Notes under the pieces: generated by a model
The model's input: only the letters and a program-made list of their open reading frames with translations
Database searches by the model: none
Told to the model about the DNA's origin: nothing
Shown: positions 1 to 10,814 of the stretch, one piece after another
How positions within the stretch are numbered: position 1 is the stretch's first letter
Layout: every line of letters begins with the position of its first letter
Translations under genes and position numbers: made by a program
From: Stammera capleta_AS
Lineage (GTDB): Bacteria; Pseudomonadota; Gammaproteobacteria; Enterobacterales; Enterobacteriaceae
Direction of reading: 5' to 3'
DNA: 64,000 nt
Assembly (NCBI GenBank): GCA_036884345.1
Contig: CP145602.1
Coordinates: 124,001 to 188,000, forward strand

Positions 1-1095
1 AAATGTATTAAAAAAAATATTAGTAAAGTTGAATTTATTTCAAAATTTAAAATTACTTCTTTATTTATATTAATTTCTGGTAATTATATTAGTTGTATTT
101 ATGAACATGGAATGATTTTATTAAAAAATAATGAAGTGACTAAAGATGATATTTTAAAAGTTATTAAAATTGCTAAATCTATTAAATTATTAAATGATAA
201 TTTTATTTTACATACAGTACCAATAGAATATATTATAGATACTAATAAAGGAATTAAAAATCCTTTAGGATTATCTGGAATAAGAATGAAAGTAAAGGTT
301 TTATTAATTATTTGTAATTCTAATATTATTAATAATATTAGAAAAATTTTTTTAAATTTAAATATTAAAATTAAAAAATTTATATTTTCTGGTTTAGTAA
401 CTAATTATAGTTTATTTACTTCTAATGAAAGAGAATCTAATGTTTATTTAGTTGATATAGGTAGTAATATTACTACTATTAATTTTTATCATTTAAATAC
501 TTTATTTTATTTTAAAATTTTACCTTATGCTGGTAATTTAATTACTAATGATATTTCATATGTGTTAAATTTATCTAAATCAGAATCTGAATTAATTAAA
601 ATTAATTATGGTAGTTTAGATATATCTTTATTTGAAAGAAATAAAAATATTGAAATATTTAATTTTATATTAAAAGATAATTTTTCAGTAAATATATTAG
701 AAAAAACTTTATTTCATGTTATTAAAGATAGATATTTAGAGTTATTAAATTTAATTAATAAAGAAATATTAAAATTACAAAATAATTATTTTCATAAAGA
801 TAAATTTGGTAATTTATATACTATAATTTTAGTTGGTGGTTCTTCAAAAATACCAGGTTTATTAAATTATTCTAAAAAAATTTTTGATTTTAATGTACGT
901 ATTGGTTTATTAAAAAAATATATAAAAAATTTTTTTTATATAAAAGATAAAAATATATTTGATTCTTCTTTTATAAATATTGTTGGTTCTTTACTTTATA
1001 TTAAAGATATATATTTAAATAAAAATAATAATAAATTTATTGTTAATGAAAAATCTTTTTTTTTAAAAAAAATATGAAATTGATTTTTTAATTAA
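1..1095 (+). CDS. ftsA: Cell division protein FtsA (5' end outside window)
   Basis: FtsA is the actin-like ATPase that tethers the FtsZ ring to the inner membrane. The frame is open from base 1, so the N-terminus lies upstream of the window. The visible part aligns along its whole length with enterobacterial FtsA, including EGIKNPVGLSG-like and DIG phosphate-binding segments and the GGSSKIPG adenosine motif. A standard-code reading stops at 1075, but reading TGA as Trp extends it to TAA at 1093-1095 and restores the C-terminal membrane-targeting helix (KKIWNWFFN, compare KRLNSWLRKEF in E. coli). That restored tail is good evidence for the altered code. It is followed directly by ftsZ, as in E. 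coli. Confidence 0.95.
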
Positions 1096-1127
1096 TAATA
1101 AATTATAATTTTAAATTTTAAATATAT

Positions 1128-2249
1128 ATGGAGTTTAAAATGGTTTTAAATTTAGAAAGTAATAATTTTATTAATATTATAGTAGTTGGTGTAGGAGGTG
1201 GTGGTGGTAATGCAGTAGATTATATGTTTAATAAGTCTATTAATGGTGTAGATTTTTATGTTATTAATACTGATATACAAGATTTATTAAAAGTTTCTGT
1301 AAAAAAAAAAATTCAAATAGGTAAAAATATTACTAAAGGTTTAGGAGCTGGTTCTAATCCTGAAATAGGTAGAAATTCTGCTGAAGAAGATAAAAATATT
1401 TTAAAATCTATTTTAGATGGTGCAGATATGTTATTTATAGCTTCTGGTATGGGTGGTGGTACAGGTACTGGAGCATCACCTGTAATAGCTCGTATAGCAA
1501 AAGAATTAAAAATATTAACTGTTGCTGTTGTTACAAAACCATTTTCTTTTGAAGGTAAAAAACGTATGAATTCTGCTAATTATGGTATTTATGAATTATC
1601 TAAATTTGTTGATTCTTTAATTATTATACCTAATGATAAATTATTGAAAGTTTTTAATAAAGATATATCTTTATTAAGTGCATTTAATTTTGTTAATGAT
1701 ATTTTAAAAGATGCTGTTCAAGGTATTTCAAATTTAATTACTAAACCAAGTTTAATAAATGTAGATTTTGCTGATATTAGTACTGTAATGTCAGAAATGG
1801 GTTGTGCAGTTATGAGTACTGGTTTTTCATTTGGTGAAAATAGAGCTTTTAAAGCTATAAAATTAGCTTTTTCTAGTCCATTAATAGAAGATATTGATAT
1901 ATCTACTGTAAAAGGTATATTAGTTAATATAAGTTCTGGTTTAGATTTAAAATTAGAAGAATTTAAAATTATTGGTAAATATATACGTTCTTTTTCATCA
2001 GATAGTACTATTATAGTTATAGGTACATCTTTAAATTCTAATATGAATGGTAAATTACATATTACTTTAATTGCTACTGGTATATGTTTAAATAAATATG
2101 TAAAAATTACTTTATCTAAAGATAAAATAAATTTTTTAAATAAAAAAAATAAAAAAAAAAAAATTAATTTGGAAGGAAAAAATTTTTCTTTTTTAGATAA
2201 AAATGATATAAATTTAAATATTCCTACTTTTTTACGTAAAAAAAATTAA
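1128..2249 (+). CDS. ftsZ: Cell division GTPase FtsZ
   Basis: FtsZ is the tubulin-like GTPase that builds the cytokinetic ring. The 373-residue protein is close to the usual length (383 in E. coli). It has the nucleotide-binding GGGGGNAV loop near residue 25, the tubulin signature GGGTGTGASP near residue 108, and NVDFAD in the T7 loop region, which supplies the catalytic Asp. The variable linker is shortened to a Lys/Asn-rich stretch, but the C-terminal peptide that binds FtsA and ZipA survives (NIPTFLRKKN). The start at 1128 was chosen because MEFKMVLN matches the E. coli N-terminus; an ATG at 1140 is possible. It lies 32 nt after ftsA, probably co-transcribed. Confidence 0.97.
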   Translation: MEFKMVLNLESNNFINIIVVGVGGGGGNAVDYMFNKSINGVDFYVINTDIQDLLKVSVKKKIQIGKNITKGLGAGSNPEIGRNSAEEDKNILKSILDGADMLFIASGMGGGTGTGASPVIARIAKELKILTVAVVTKPFSFEGKKRMNSANYGIYELSKFVDSLIIIPNDKLLKVFNKDISLLSAFNFVNDILKDAVQGISNLITKPSLINVDFADISTVMSEMGCAVMSTGFSFGENRAFKAIKLAFSSPLIEDIDISTVKGILVNISSGLDLKLEEFKIIGKYIRSFSSDSTIIVIGTSLNSNMNGKLHITLIATGICLNKYVKITLSKDKINFLNKKNKKKKINLEGKNFSFLDKNDINLNIPTFLRKKN

Positions 2250-2569
2250 TTAAATTTTAAATTAGGATTTATTTTTATATGTATATATTTTATTTTTTTT
2301 TTTTTAATTATATTTAAAATTTTTTTTTTATTTTTTTCTATATATATTTTTCAATTTATATTTGATATTTCTATAATTAAATAAGTATTAATTATATTAA
2401 TTATTTGAAATTGTTTTTTAATTTTTTTTGGTAAAAATTTATTAATTTTTTTTTTTATTCAATTTATTATTTTAATTTTTTTAATTAATTTATTTAAAAT
2501 ATAATTTTTTTTTATTATTTTATTTATTGATAGAATTTTTTTTTGTTTTTTATTAGTGTTTTTAATCAT
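2246..2569 (-). CDS. DciA-like (DUF721) protein, putative helicase-loading factor
   Basis: This 107-residue reading frame needs TGA as Trp (two sites). The N-terminal half is Lys/Asn/Ile-rich and uninformative. From about residue 46 it follows the DUF721 pattern: LPKKIKKQF, then a strand, a conserved NxNW motif (compare NASW in enterobacterial members), and a final IKINPNL like the family's IRINPSL. In other enterobacteria that keep it, a DUF721 gene lies in this place, opposite in direction, between lpxC and secM/secA. DUF721 proteins elsewhere (DciA) assist loading of the replicative helicase; whether this one does is inference. The stop overlaps the ftsZ stop by 4 nt, convergent. lpxC and secM are missing from this locus. 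Confidence 0.62.
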
Positions 2570-2639
2570 AAAATATATTATAATTATTTAATTGTTGTAT
2601 AATGTTTTTATTTTAATTATAAATTATTTTTAATTTAAT

Positions 2640-5084
2640 ATGTTTATTAAATTATTTTCTTATCTGTTTGGTGATAAAAATCAAAAAAAAATTTTTGATT
2701 TTCAAAAAATTGTTTCAAAAATTAATCTTTTAGAAGATAAATATTCAAAATATTCTAATGATAAATTAAAATATAATACTTTAAAATTTAAAGATTTACT
2801 TTTATCTGGTAAAAGTTTAGATTTAATTATTTGTATGGTATATGCTAATATACGTGAAGCTATTAAAAGAGTATTTGGAATTAGATTATTTGATGTACAA
2901 ATTTTAGGAGCTTTAGTTTTACATAGTGGAAATATAGCTGAAATGAAAACTGGTGAAGGTAAAACTCTTACTGCAACTTTACCAGCTTATTTAAATTCTT
3001 TATTAGGTAAAGGTGTTCATATAGTAACAGTAAATGATTATTTAGCTAAAAGAGATGCAAATTATAATTCTAAATTATTTAATTTTTTAGGTTTAAAAGT
3101 TGGTTTAAATTTATCTAATATGTCTTTGTTAGATAAAAAAAAAGCATATTTAGCAGATATTACTTATGGTACTAATAATGAATATGGTTTTGATTATTTA
3201 AAAGATAATATGGTTTTTTCTAAGGAAGATAAAGTTCAGAGAAAAAAATTATATTATGCTATTTTAGATGAAGTAGATTCTATTTTAATAGATGAATCTA
3301 GAACACCTTTAGTAATTTCTGGTTCTACTGAAGAAAATTGTAATTTATATTTTCAGATAAATAAAATAATCCCTTTTTTAATTAAACAATATAAAAATAG
3401 TTTTGAAAATAGTATTGGTGATTTTGTTGTAGATGAAAAATTTAAACATATATTTCTTACTGAAAAAGGTATTATTAAGGTAGAAAATTTATTATTTAAT
3501 TATAAAATTTTAAATAAAAATGATAAACTTTATACTCCTAAAAATATTAAAATAATGCATTGTATAATAAATTCTTTAAAAGCTCATTATTTATATAAAA
3601 AGAATATAGATTATTTAGTTCAATATAATAATATTGTTATTATTGATGAACATACTGGAAGAATTATGAAAGATAGAAGATGATCTGATGGTTTACATCA
3701 AGCTATTGAAGCTAAAGAAAGTGTTAATATTCAAAATGAAACTAATATATTAGCATCTATTACATTTCAAAATTATTTTCGTCTTTATAAAAAATTATCT
3801 GGTATGACAGGTACTGCTATAACAGAATCAAATGAATTTAGTTATATGTATAATTTAGATACTATATCTATACCTACTAATAAACCTATGATTCGTAAAG
3901 ATTATTCAGATTTAGTATTTATTACAGAAAAGGAAAAAATAAATTCTATTATAAAAGATATAATTTTAAGAAATAAAAAAAGTCAACCAGTTTTAGTAGG
4001 TACTATTTCTATAGAAAAATCTGAGATTATTTCTAATATTTTATATAGTAAAGGTATTAAATTTAATATTTTAAATGCTAAATTTCATAGTTTAGAAGCT
4101 AATATAATTTCTCAAGCTGGTAAACCTGGATCTATTACTATAGCTACTAATATGGCTGGTAGAGGTACTGATATTATATTAGGTGGAAATTTATTTAATG
4201 ATCTTAAAAATATAAAAGATGTAGATGAAATATATTCTTTAAAATTGAAATGAAAAAAATGTCATAATTTAGTAGTTAATTTAGGTGGTTTACATGTTAT
4301 TGGAACTGAAAGACATGAATCACGTAGAATTGATAATCAATTAAGAGGTAGATCAGGTAGACAAGGAGATCCTGGATCATCTAGATTTTATGTTTCTATG
4401 GAAGATAATTTAATGCGTATATTTTCTTCGGAAAAAGTTGTATTTTTTATGCGTCAATTAGGTATTAAATATGGTGATTCTATTGAACATTATTGAATTA
4501 CAAAATCTATAGAAAAAGCTCAAAAAAGAATTGAAAATAGAAATTTCGATATTAGAAAACAATTATTAGAATATGATAATATATACAATGATCAGAGAAA
4601 AATTGTTTTTTATAAAAGAGATAGTTTTTTATACTCTAAAAATATTAATTTAATATTTAAAGGTATTATTAAGAAAGTAGTTTCTAATTTATCTAATTGT
4701 TATTTTCAAGACAAAGATTTATTTTTAAAATATTGTGATGATTTAAATATTTTTATTAAATTTAATATTCAAGATATTAGTTTATTTTTTTTAAAAAAAA
4801 TAATTTTTAAAGAAATTATTTCTTTATATAAAAAAAAAGAAATGTATTTAGGTTTTAATAAATTTAATATTAAAATTAAAGAAATTTTATTAATTACATT
4901 AGATATATTTTGAAGAGAATATATTGATGCAATAGATAATTTAAAAGAGGGTATTTTTTTACGTAGTTACGCTCAAAAAAATCCTAAACAAGAATATAAA
5001 ATAGAATCATTTAAAATGTTTTCTATTATGTTAAATGATTTTTATCGTGAAACTGTAAAAATAATTATTAATATTCCTATATAA
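2640..5084 (+). CDS. secA: Preprotein translocase ATPase SecA, lacking its C-terminal tail
   Basis: SecA is the motor that pushes unfolded preproteins through SecYEG. Reading TGA as Trp gives one 814-residue frame (901 in E. coli). Walker A is GEGKT near residue 105, the DEAD-like box is DEVD near 210, and the second nucleotide domain keeps MAGRGTDIILGGN and RGRSGRQGD. A TGA at 3681-3683 sits exactly at the conserved Trp of the RRWSDGLHQ motif. The protein ends just after the helical scaffold (compare EYKRESFSMF in E. coli, here EYKIESFKMF), so the linker and zinc-binding SecB/lipid tail are gone. No SecM-type arrest gene is seen upstream. Confidence 0.97.
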
Positions 5085-5086
5085 AT

Positions 5087-5749
5087 TTATATTATTAAGT
5101 GTAATATTTTATTTATTTTATTAGATATATTGTTAATATATTTATAAAAATTTTTTTGAGAATTTTTGTTAGATTTATCAGAAATTATTTTTATACATAT
5201 TAGTGGTATTTTAAAAAAAAAACATGTTTGTGCAATAGCAGCACCTTCCATATCTACATTTAAAGCATTAGGAAATTTTTTTTTAATATTTTTATATTTA
5301 TTAATAAATTTATCTCCAGATATTAATTCTCCTATATATGTTTTATATTTTTGTATTTTTTTTTTAATTTTTTTAATTATTGATTTTTTTGTTTTAAAAT
5401 ATTTGGGTGTTTTAGGAATTTGACCTAATTTATATCCAAATTTTGTTATATTTACATCATGATATCTTATTTTATTACAAATTATTAAATCTTGGTAATT
5501 TATTTTTTTTTTTAATGAACCACTAGTACCTATGTTAATAATATATTTTATTTTAAATTTTTTTATTATTAATGTAGTTGCTATAGATGAAAATACTTTA
5601 CCTATACCAGATTTTATAAAAATAATTTTTTTTTTGTTTATATATCCTAAAATTATTTTTTTATTTTTAATAAATTTATATTTTTTATTTTTTATTTTTT
5701 TAATAAATTTTTTACTTTCTTTATGCATAGCTATAATAATACCTATCAT
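5087..5749 (-). CDS. mtn: 5'-methylthioadenosine/S-adenosylhomocysteine nucleosidase
   Basis: This enzyme splits MTA and SAH, the inhibitory by-products of S-adenosylmethionine use, into adenine and a thioribose derivative. The 220-residue protein is near the usual length (232) and starts MIGIIIAMHKES, with the acidic residue expected at the catalytic position. It keeps the KSGIGKV loop, RYHDVN, the substrate-binding VDMEGAAIA (family VEMEATAIA) and the ISD motif with the catalytic Asp near the C-terminus. It converges on secA with only 2 nt between stops. Its presence implies active SAM-dependent methylation, which fits trmD and prmC in this window. Confidence 0.93.
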   Translation of the reverse strand: MIGIIIAMHKESKKFIKKIKNKKYKFIKNKKIILGYINKKKIIFIKSGIGKVFSSIATTLIIKKFKIKYIINIGTSGSLKKKINYQDLIICNKIRYHDVNITKFGYKLGQIPKTPKYFKTKKSIIKKIKKKIQKYKTYIGELISGDKFINKYKNIKKKFPNALNVDMEGAAIAQTCFFFKIPLICIKIISDKSNKNSQKNFYKYINNISNKINKILHLII

Positions 5750-6037
5750 AATTATTACCTTTATTTTTTATTTTTTTAATATATTATTATTTATTGTTAT
5801 TTTAATTATTTTGTAATAAATATTTTATTTTAAAATATAAATATATTTTATATATTATAAATTATATTGGAAATATTTTTTTTTAAAAAAAAATGAAAAT
5901 TTATTTAATTATTTTTTTTATTTTGTTAGTATATATAATTATTTATGTTTTAAATTAAATTTAAAAATATTTAAATTTTTAATAAAATTTTAAATATTAT
6001 TAATTTTATGATATATTTTAATGTAATTTTATTTATT

Positions 6038-7147
6038 ATGAAAGAATATAATGTTTTATCTTTAAAATGAAGACCTAAATTGTTTTGTGATTTTATAGGA
6101 CATACTAGTATAGTAAAAATATTGGTAAATAGTTTAAAATTTAAAAAAATATATAATTCATATTTATTTTATGGTTCTAGAGGAGTTGGTAAAACAACTT
6201 TAGCACGTTTATTTTCAAAAAGTTTAAATTGTGTAGTTGGTATTACAAATATACCTTGTAATAAATGTATTAATTGTATTTCTATTAATTCTGGTAAGTC
6301 AGTAGATGTAATTGAAGTAGATGCTGCTTCACGTACTAAAATAGAAGAAACTCGTGATCTTTTAGATAAAATTTTTTATTTACCTATTTCTATGAGATAT
6401 AAAATATATATAATTGATGAAGTACATATGTTATCTCGTTATAGTTTTAATGCTTTATTAAAAACTTTAGAAGAACCTCCTAAATATGTTAAATTTATTT
6501 TAGCTACTACAGAATTAAATAAAATACCTGATACTATTTTATCTAGATGTATGTGTTTTTTTTTAAAACCTTTAAAAAATGAAAATATAGTAAAACGTTT
6601 AAAATTTATTTTAATTAAAGAAAATATTTTTTATCAATCTGAAACATTAAATTTAATAGCTGTTTATAGTAAAGGTAGTATGAGAGATAGTTTAGTTTTA
6701 ATAGATCAATTATTGATGTTAAATGGTAATAATAGTATTTTATTAAAAGATGTTAATATTATTTTAGATAGAATAAATGATAAATTAATTTTAGTATTGT
6801 TAAAATTTTTATTTTTAAAAAATAAAATAAAATTATTAAAAATTTTAAATTTTTTTTTTATTAAAAATTGTAATTATATTGATTTATTTAATAGTATAAT
6901 AAATATGTTATATAATTTATTTTTATTGGGTTTTTTAAATAAAAAAAAAAATAGTAAAGAATTAGATATTAGTAAAAATTTATTTAAGAAATTGTTAAAT
7001 ATTTATTATTTGACATCTATACAAGATATAATTTATTATCTTAATTTTTTTTTAAAAAATAGAAATAATATTTTAATATCTTTTAATAAAAAGATTTTTT
7101 TTGAGTTTTTTATTTTACATATTTTTTATATGAAAATATATAAATAA
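6038..7147 (+). CDS. dnaX: DNA polymerase III clamp-loader subunit DnaX, short form
   Basis: DnaX is the AAA+ ATPase of the clamp loader. The start at 6038 gives MKEYNVLSLKWRP, matching the family N-terminus with the conserved Trp coded by TGA at 6068-6070. It has Walker A GSRGVGKTTLA near residue 45, the four-Cys zinc module (C-x8-C-x2-C-x2-C), Walker B IIDEVHML, the EEPP motif and the sensor-1 region. The protein is only 369 residues, against 643 for E. coli tau and 431 for gamma. It ends within or just after the collar domain and lacks the tau domains that bind DnaB and the polymerase. A 290-bp AT-rich spacer precedes it. Confidence 0.95.
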
Positions 7148-7186
7148 AATTAATTTAATTTTTGTTAGTTTTTATGGGATAAATAA

Positions 7187-9076
7187 ATGTTAAAAAAAAA
7201 AAGTTATTTATTTAAATCTGAAGTAAATCAATTATTGAATTTAATGATTAATTCTTTATATTCAAATAAAGAAATATTTTTAAGAGAATTAATTTCTAAT
7301 TCTTCTGATGCAATAGATAAATTAAAATTTTATTATTTAACTAATAAAAATAATAATACTATAGAAAATTATTATATTAGAATTTCTATAGATAATAATG
7401 TTTTAAAAATTAGTGATAATGGTATAGGAATGACAGAAAAAGAAATTATAGAAAATTTAGGTACAATAGCTAAATCTGGTACTAAAGAATTTTTAAAAAA
7501 AATTTCTTTAAATAATAAAAAAATTAATAATAGTAATTTTATTGGTCAATTTGGTGTAGGTTTTTATTCGTGTTTTATGGTAAGTAAAAAAGTTATTGTT
7601 CATACTAGATCAGTAAAAGAATTAAAAGGTGATAAATCATTATTATGAATTTCTAAAGGTAAAGGAGAATATATAATAGAAAATAAATTTAAAGATAATG
7701 TTGGTACAGATATATATTTATATATTAAAAGTTCTAGTAAAGAATTTTTAGATAGTAATAAAATTAAAAATATAGTACAAAAATATTCTAATCATATAAG
7801 TGTTCCTATAGAAAATAAAATTTTTAATGATAAAAAAAAAAAATATATTTGGGTTAAAATTAATGAATCTGAAGCTTTATGATTAAAAAATAAATCAAAT
7901 ATTTCTCAGGAGGAATATATAAATTTTTATTTATTATTAACTAATAATTTAGGTAAACCTTTAATTTGATCTCATAATAAAGTTGAAGGTAAAAATGAAT
8001 ATATTACTATATTATTTATACCAGATACTTCTCCTTGAAATATATGGAATAGAGACGAATATAAAAATGGTATTAAATTATATGTTAATAGAATTTTTAT
8101 TATGGATGGAATTAAAAAAATTATACCTTTTTATTTAAGATTTGTACAGGGTATTGTAGATACAAATATTGTTTCTTTAAATATTTCTAGAGAAATTTTA
8201 CAAAATACTAGTTTAGTAAATAAATTATGTATATCTTTAACTAATAGAGTATTAAAAATTTTAGATCAATTATCTTTAGATAAAAATAAATATAATATTT
8301 TTTGAAAAAATTTTGGTAATATTTTAAAAGAAGGTTTAGCAGAAGATGAAAAAAATAATTATAAAATATCTTTATTATTAAGATTTAATAGTACTTATTT
8401 AAATAATAATAAAGATTATGTTTCTTTAGAAGATTATTTAAGTAGAATGAAAGTTGGACAAGATAAAATATTTTATATTATAACTGATAATTATGTATCT
8501 TGTTTAAATAGTCCTCATTTAGAATTTTATCGTAATAAAAATATAGAGGTTTTATTAATGTTTGATAAAATTGATGAATGAATGATGACTTATTTATTGG
8601 ATTTTAAAGGTATTAAATTTCAATCTATTAGTAAAAAATATGAGTCTAATAATATTATTACTTTAAATAAGAAAGATAATTTTATAAATTTAAATCAAGA
8701 AAAAAGTTTTAAATTAATTAATCGTATTAAAAATGTATTAAAAGATAAAGTTAAAGATGTTATTATTACGGATAAATTAAATAATTTTCCTGTTGTATTA
8801 TCTACTGATGCTAATGAAATGAGTACACAAATGTTAAAATTGTTAAGTATGTCTGGTAAACAATTTCCTGATATTAAATATTTATTTGAAGTGAATATAA
8901 ATCATTTATTAATAAAATATATTAGTAGTATTAAAGATGAATTAATTTTTAATAAATGAGTTAATTATTTTTATTTTCAGGCTTTATTAATTGAAAGTAA
9001 TTCTTTGAAAAATTCTGTTGAGTTTGTAAATTTAGTAAATAGTTTATTATTAAGTATGATGATTAAAGAAGTTTAA
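7187..9076 (+). CDS. htpG: Hsp90-family chaperone HtpG
   Basis: HtpG is the bacterial Hsp90, an ATP-driven homodimeric chaperone. Read with TGA as Trp it forms a single 629-residue frame (624 in E. coli). The GHKL ATPase motifs are all visible: ELISNSSDAIDKL, SDNGIGMT with the catalytic region, and FIGQFGVGFYS. The middle domain has WNIWNRDEYKNGI-like sequence, in which one Trp is TGA and the next is TGG in the same line of code, showing that both codons are in use. It lies 39 nt after dnaX and probably shares its transcript. The C-terminal dimerisation domain is present up to a TAA stop. Confidence 0.95.
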
Positions 9077-9699
9077 TTTTAATTATTAATAGTAAATATA
9101 TTTTAAGAATAATTTATGAATATTATTTTATTTGTTTTTTTTTAATTTAGATAAAGTAATTTAATTAAAATTTATTATTTATTTTTATAATTTAAATTTA
9201 TTTTTTTTAAAATTATATTTTAAGAAAATATTCTTTAAAAAATGGTAAAATTTGAAAATTGTTTTTTTTTAATTTATGATAGTTAATGTAATAAATGATT
9301 ATATTTTTAATAATAGTATTTAAAATATTTATTTATTTAATAGTTTTAAAAAAAAATATAATATAAGTAAAAATTTTTAAATTTTGTTAATGTAAATTGT
9401 TTTATTAAATTTTATATATGTAACAATATTATTTTAAATTATTAAAAAAATTATTATATATAAATTTAATATATAATAAATTATTTTATTTATATATAAT
9501 ATTATTTAAAAAATAAAAATTAATTTTTAGATATAATTATGTTAATATAATTGTAATTAAAAAAAATATTATTATTAGTTAATTAATTTAATATTTTATT
9601 ATTAAATAATTGTTATATAAAAAAATTATTATTTTTTTTAAAAAATTAATTCTAAAATAGTATAAATAATATTAAAAATAATATTTTAAAAATTTTAAG
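9077..9699. other. Non-coding interval between htpG and recA (623 bp)
   Basis: This interval lies between two convergent genes. It is almost entirely A and T, with frequent stops in all frames even when TGA is read as Trp. I see no recognisable protein remnant, tRNA or strong hairpin. It may be the eroded remains of lost genes, but nothing in the sequence proves that. Confidence 0.5.
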
Positions 9700-10707
9700 T
9701 TAATTATTGTTTTTAAATGGAAAATATATTTTTTCTATTTTATTTTTAATTTTTTTTAAAATTTCTAAATTTTTTTTTAAAAATGTACTAGATGTTTTTT
9801 TCCCTTGTCCTAATTTAATATTATTAAAATTATATCAAGATCCATTTTTTTGTATAATATTTTTTTTAACTCCTATATTTAAAATTTCTTCGTATTCATT
9901 TATACCTTCACTATATAATATTTGGAATTCTGCTTTTTTAAAAGGTGCTGATAATTTATTTTTTACTACTTTAACTCTAGTTTCATTACCTATTATTTCT
10001 TCTTTATATTTTATAGTTCCTATTTTTCTAATATCTAATCTTACAGAAGAATAAAATTTTAATGCATTTCCTCCTGTAGTTGTTTCAGGATTACCAAATA
10101 AAATTCCTATTTTCATTCTAATTTGATTGATAAATATTAATAATATATTTGATTTATTTATATTTCTTGCTAATTTTCTCATTGCTTGACTCATCATTCT
10201 AGCTGCTAAACCTAAATGTGAATCACCTATTTCTCCTTCTATTTCGGTTTTAGGAGTTAATGCAGCTACAGAATCTACAATTATTACATCTATGTTTTGT
10301 GATTTAGCTAATGAATTACATATTTCTAAGGCTTGTTCTCCATTATTAGGTTGTGAGCATAATAATTCTTCTAAATTTACTCCTATTTTTTTTGCATATA
10401 TTGGATCTAATGCATGTTCTGCATCTATAAAAATACATATTTTATTTTTTTTTTGTGCTGATGAAATTATTTCTAAAGCTAAAGTTGTTTTTCCTGATGA
10501 TTCTGGACCATATATTTCAATTATTCTACCCATAGGTAATCCACCTATTCCTAAAGCTATATCAAGAGATACTGAACCTGTAGATATAGTTTCTATATTA
10601 GAGTATTTATTATTTTTTAGTTTTATTATTGATTCTTTACCAAATTGTTTTTCTATTTGTTCTATAGCTGATTGTATAGATTTTTTTTTGTTTTTTTTTA
10701 AAGACAT
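9700..10707 (-). CDS. recA: Recombinase RecA
   Basis: RecA forms the ATP-dependent strand-exchange filament on single-stranded DNA. A standard-code reading stops at 9835. TGA as Trp restores the conserved GSWYNF segment (GAWYSY in E. coli) and the helical C-terminal domain, giving 335 residues. Walker A is GPESSGKTT near residue 66, Walker B is IIVDSVAAL, loop L2 carries GNPETTTGGNALKF, and the MAW-type region is present. The long acidic tail of E. coli RecA is gone. It diverges from alaS across 107 bp. Retention of recA together with ruvC and mutH is unusual for so small a genome. Confidence 0.96.
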
Positions 10708-10814
10708 ATTATAATTTTTTTATAATTTTATATTATTAGTTAATAATATCATATAGTGTTAACATATAATAAAATTAATTATTTATATTTTATTTAAAGT
10801 TAGAGATATAATTT

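Noticed and set aside
2640..5084. secA, htpG, alaS, gapA, gyrB, aspS, murJ and others as fragmented pseudogenes
   Set aside because: The breaks are only TGA codons, nearly always at conserved Trp, with the same frame on both sides. UGA=Trp explains all of them; only gyrA has a true frame change.
5893..5958. A 21-codon hydrophobic frame (MKIYLIIFFILL...) before dnaX
   Set aside because: It has no ribosome-binding site at the right distance, and hydrophobic Ile/Phe-rich frames arise freely in T-rich DNA. No family match is apparent, so it is not listed as a gene.
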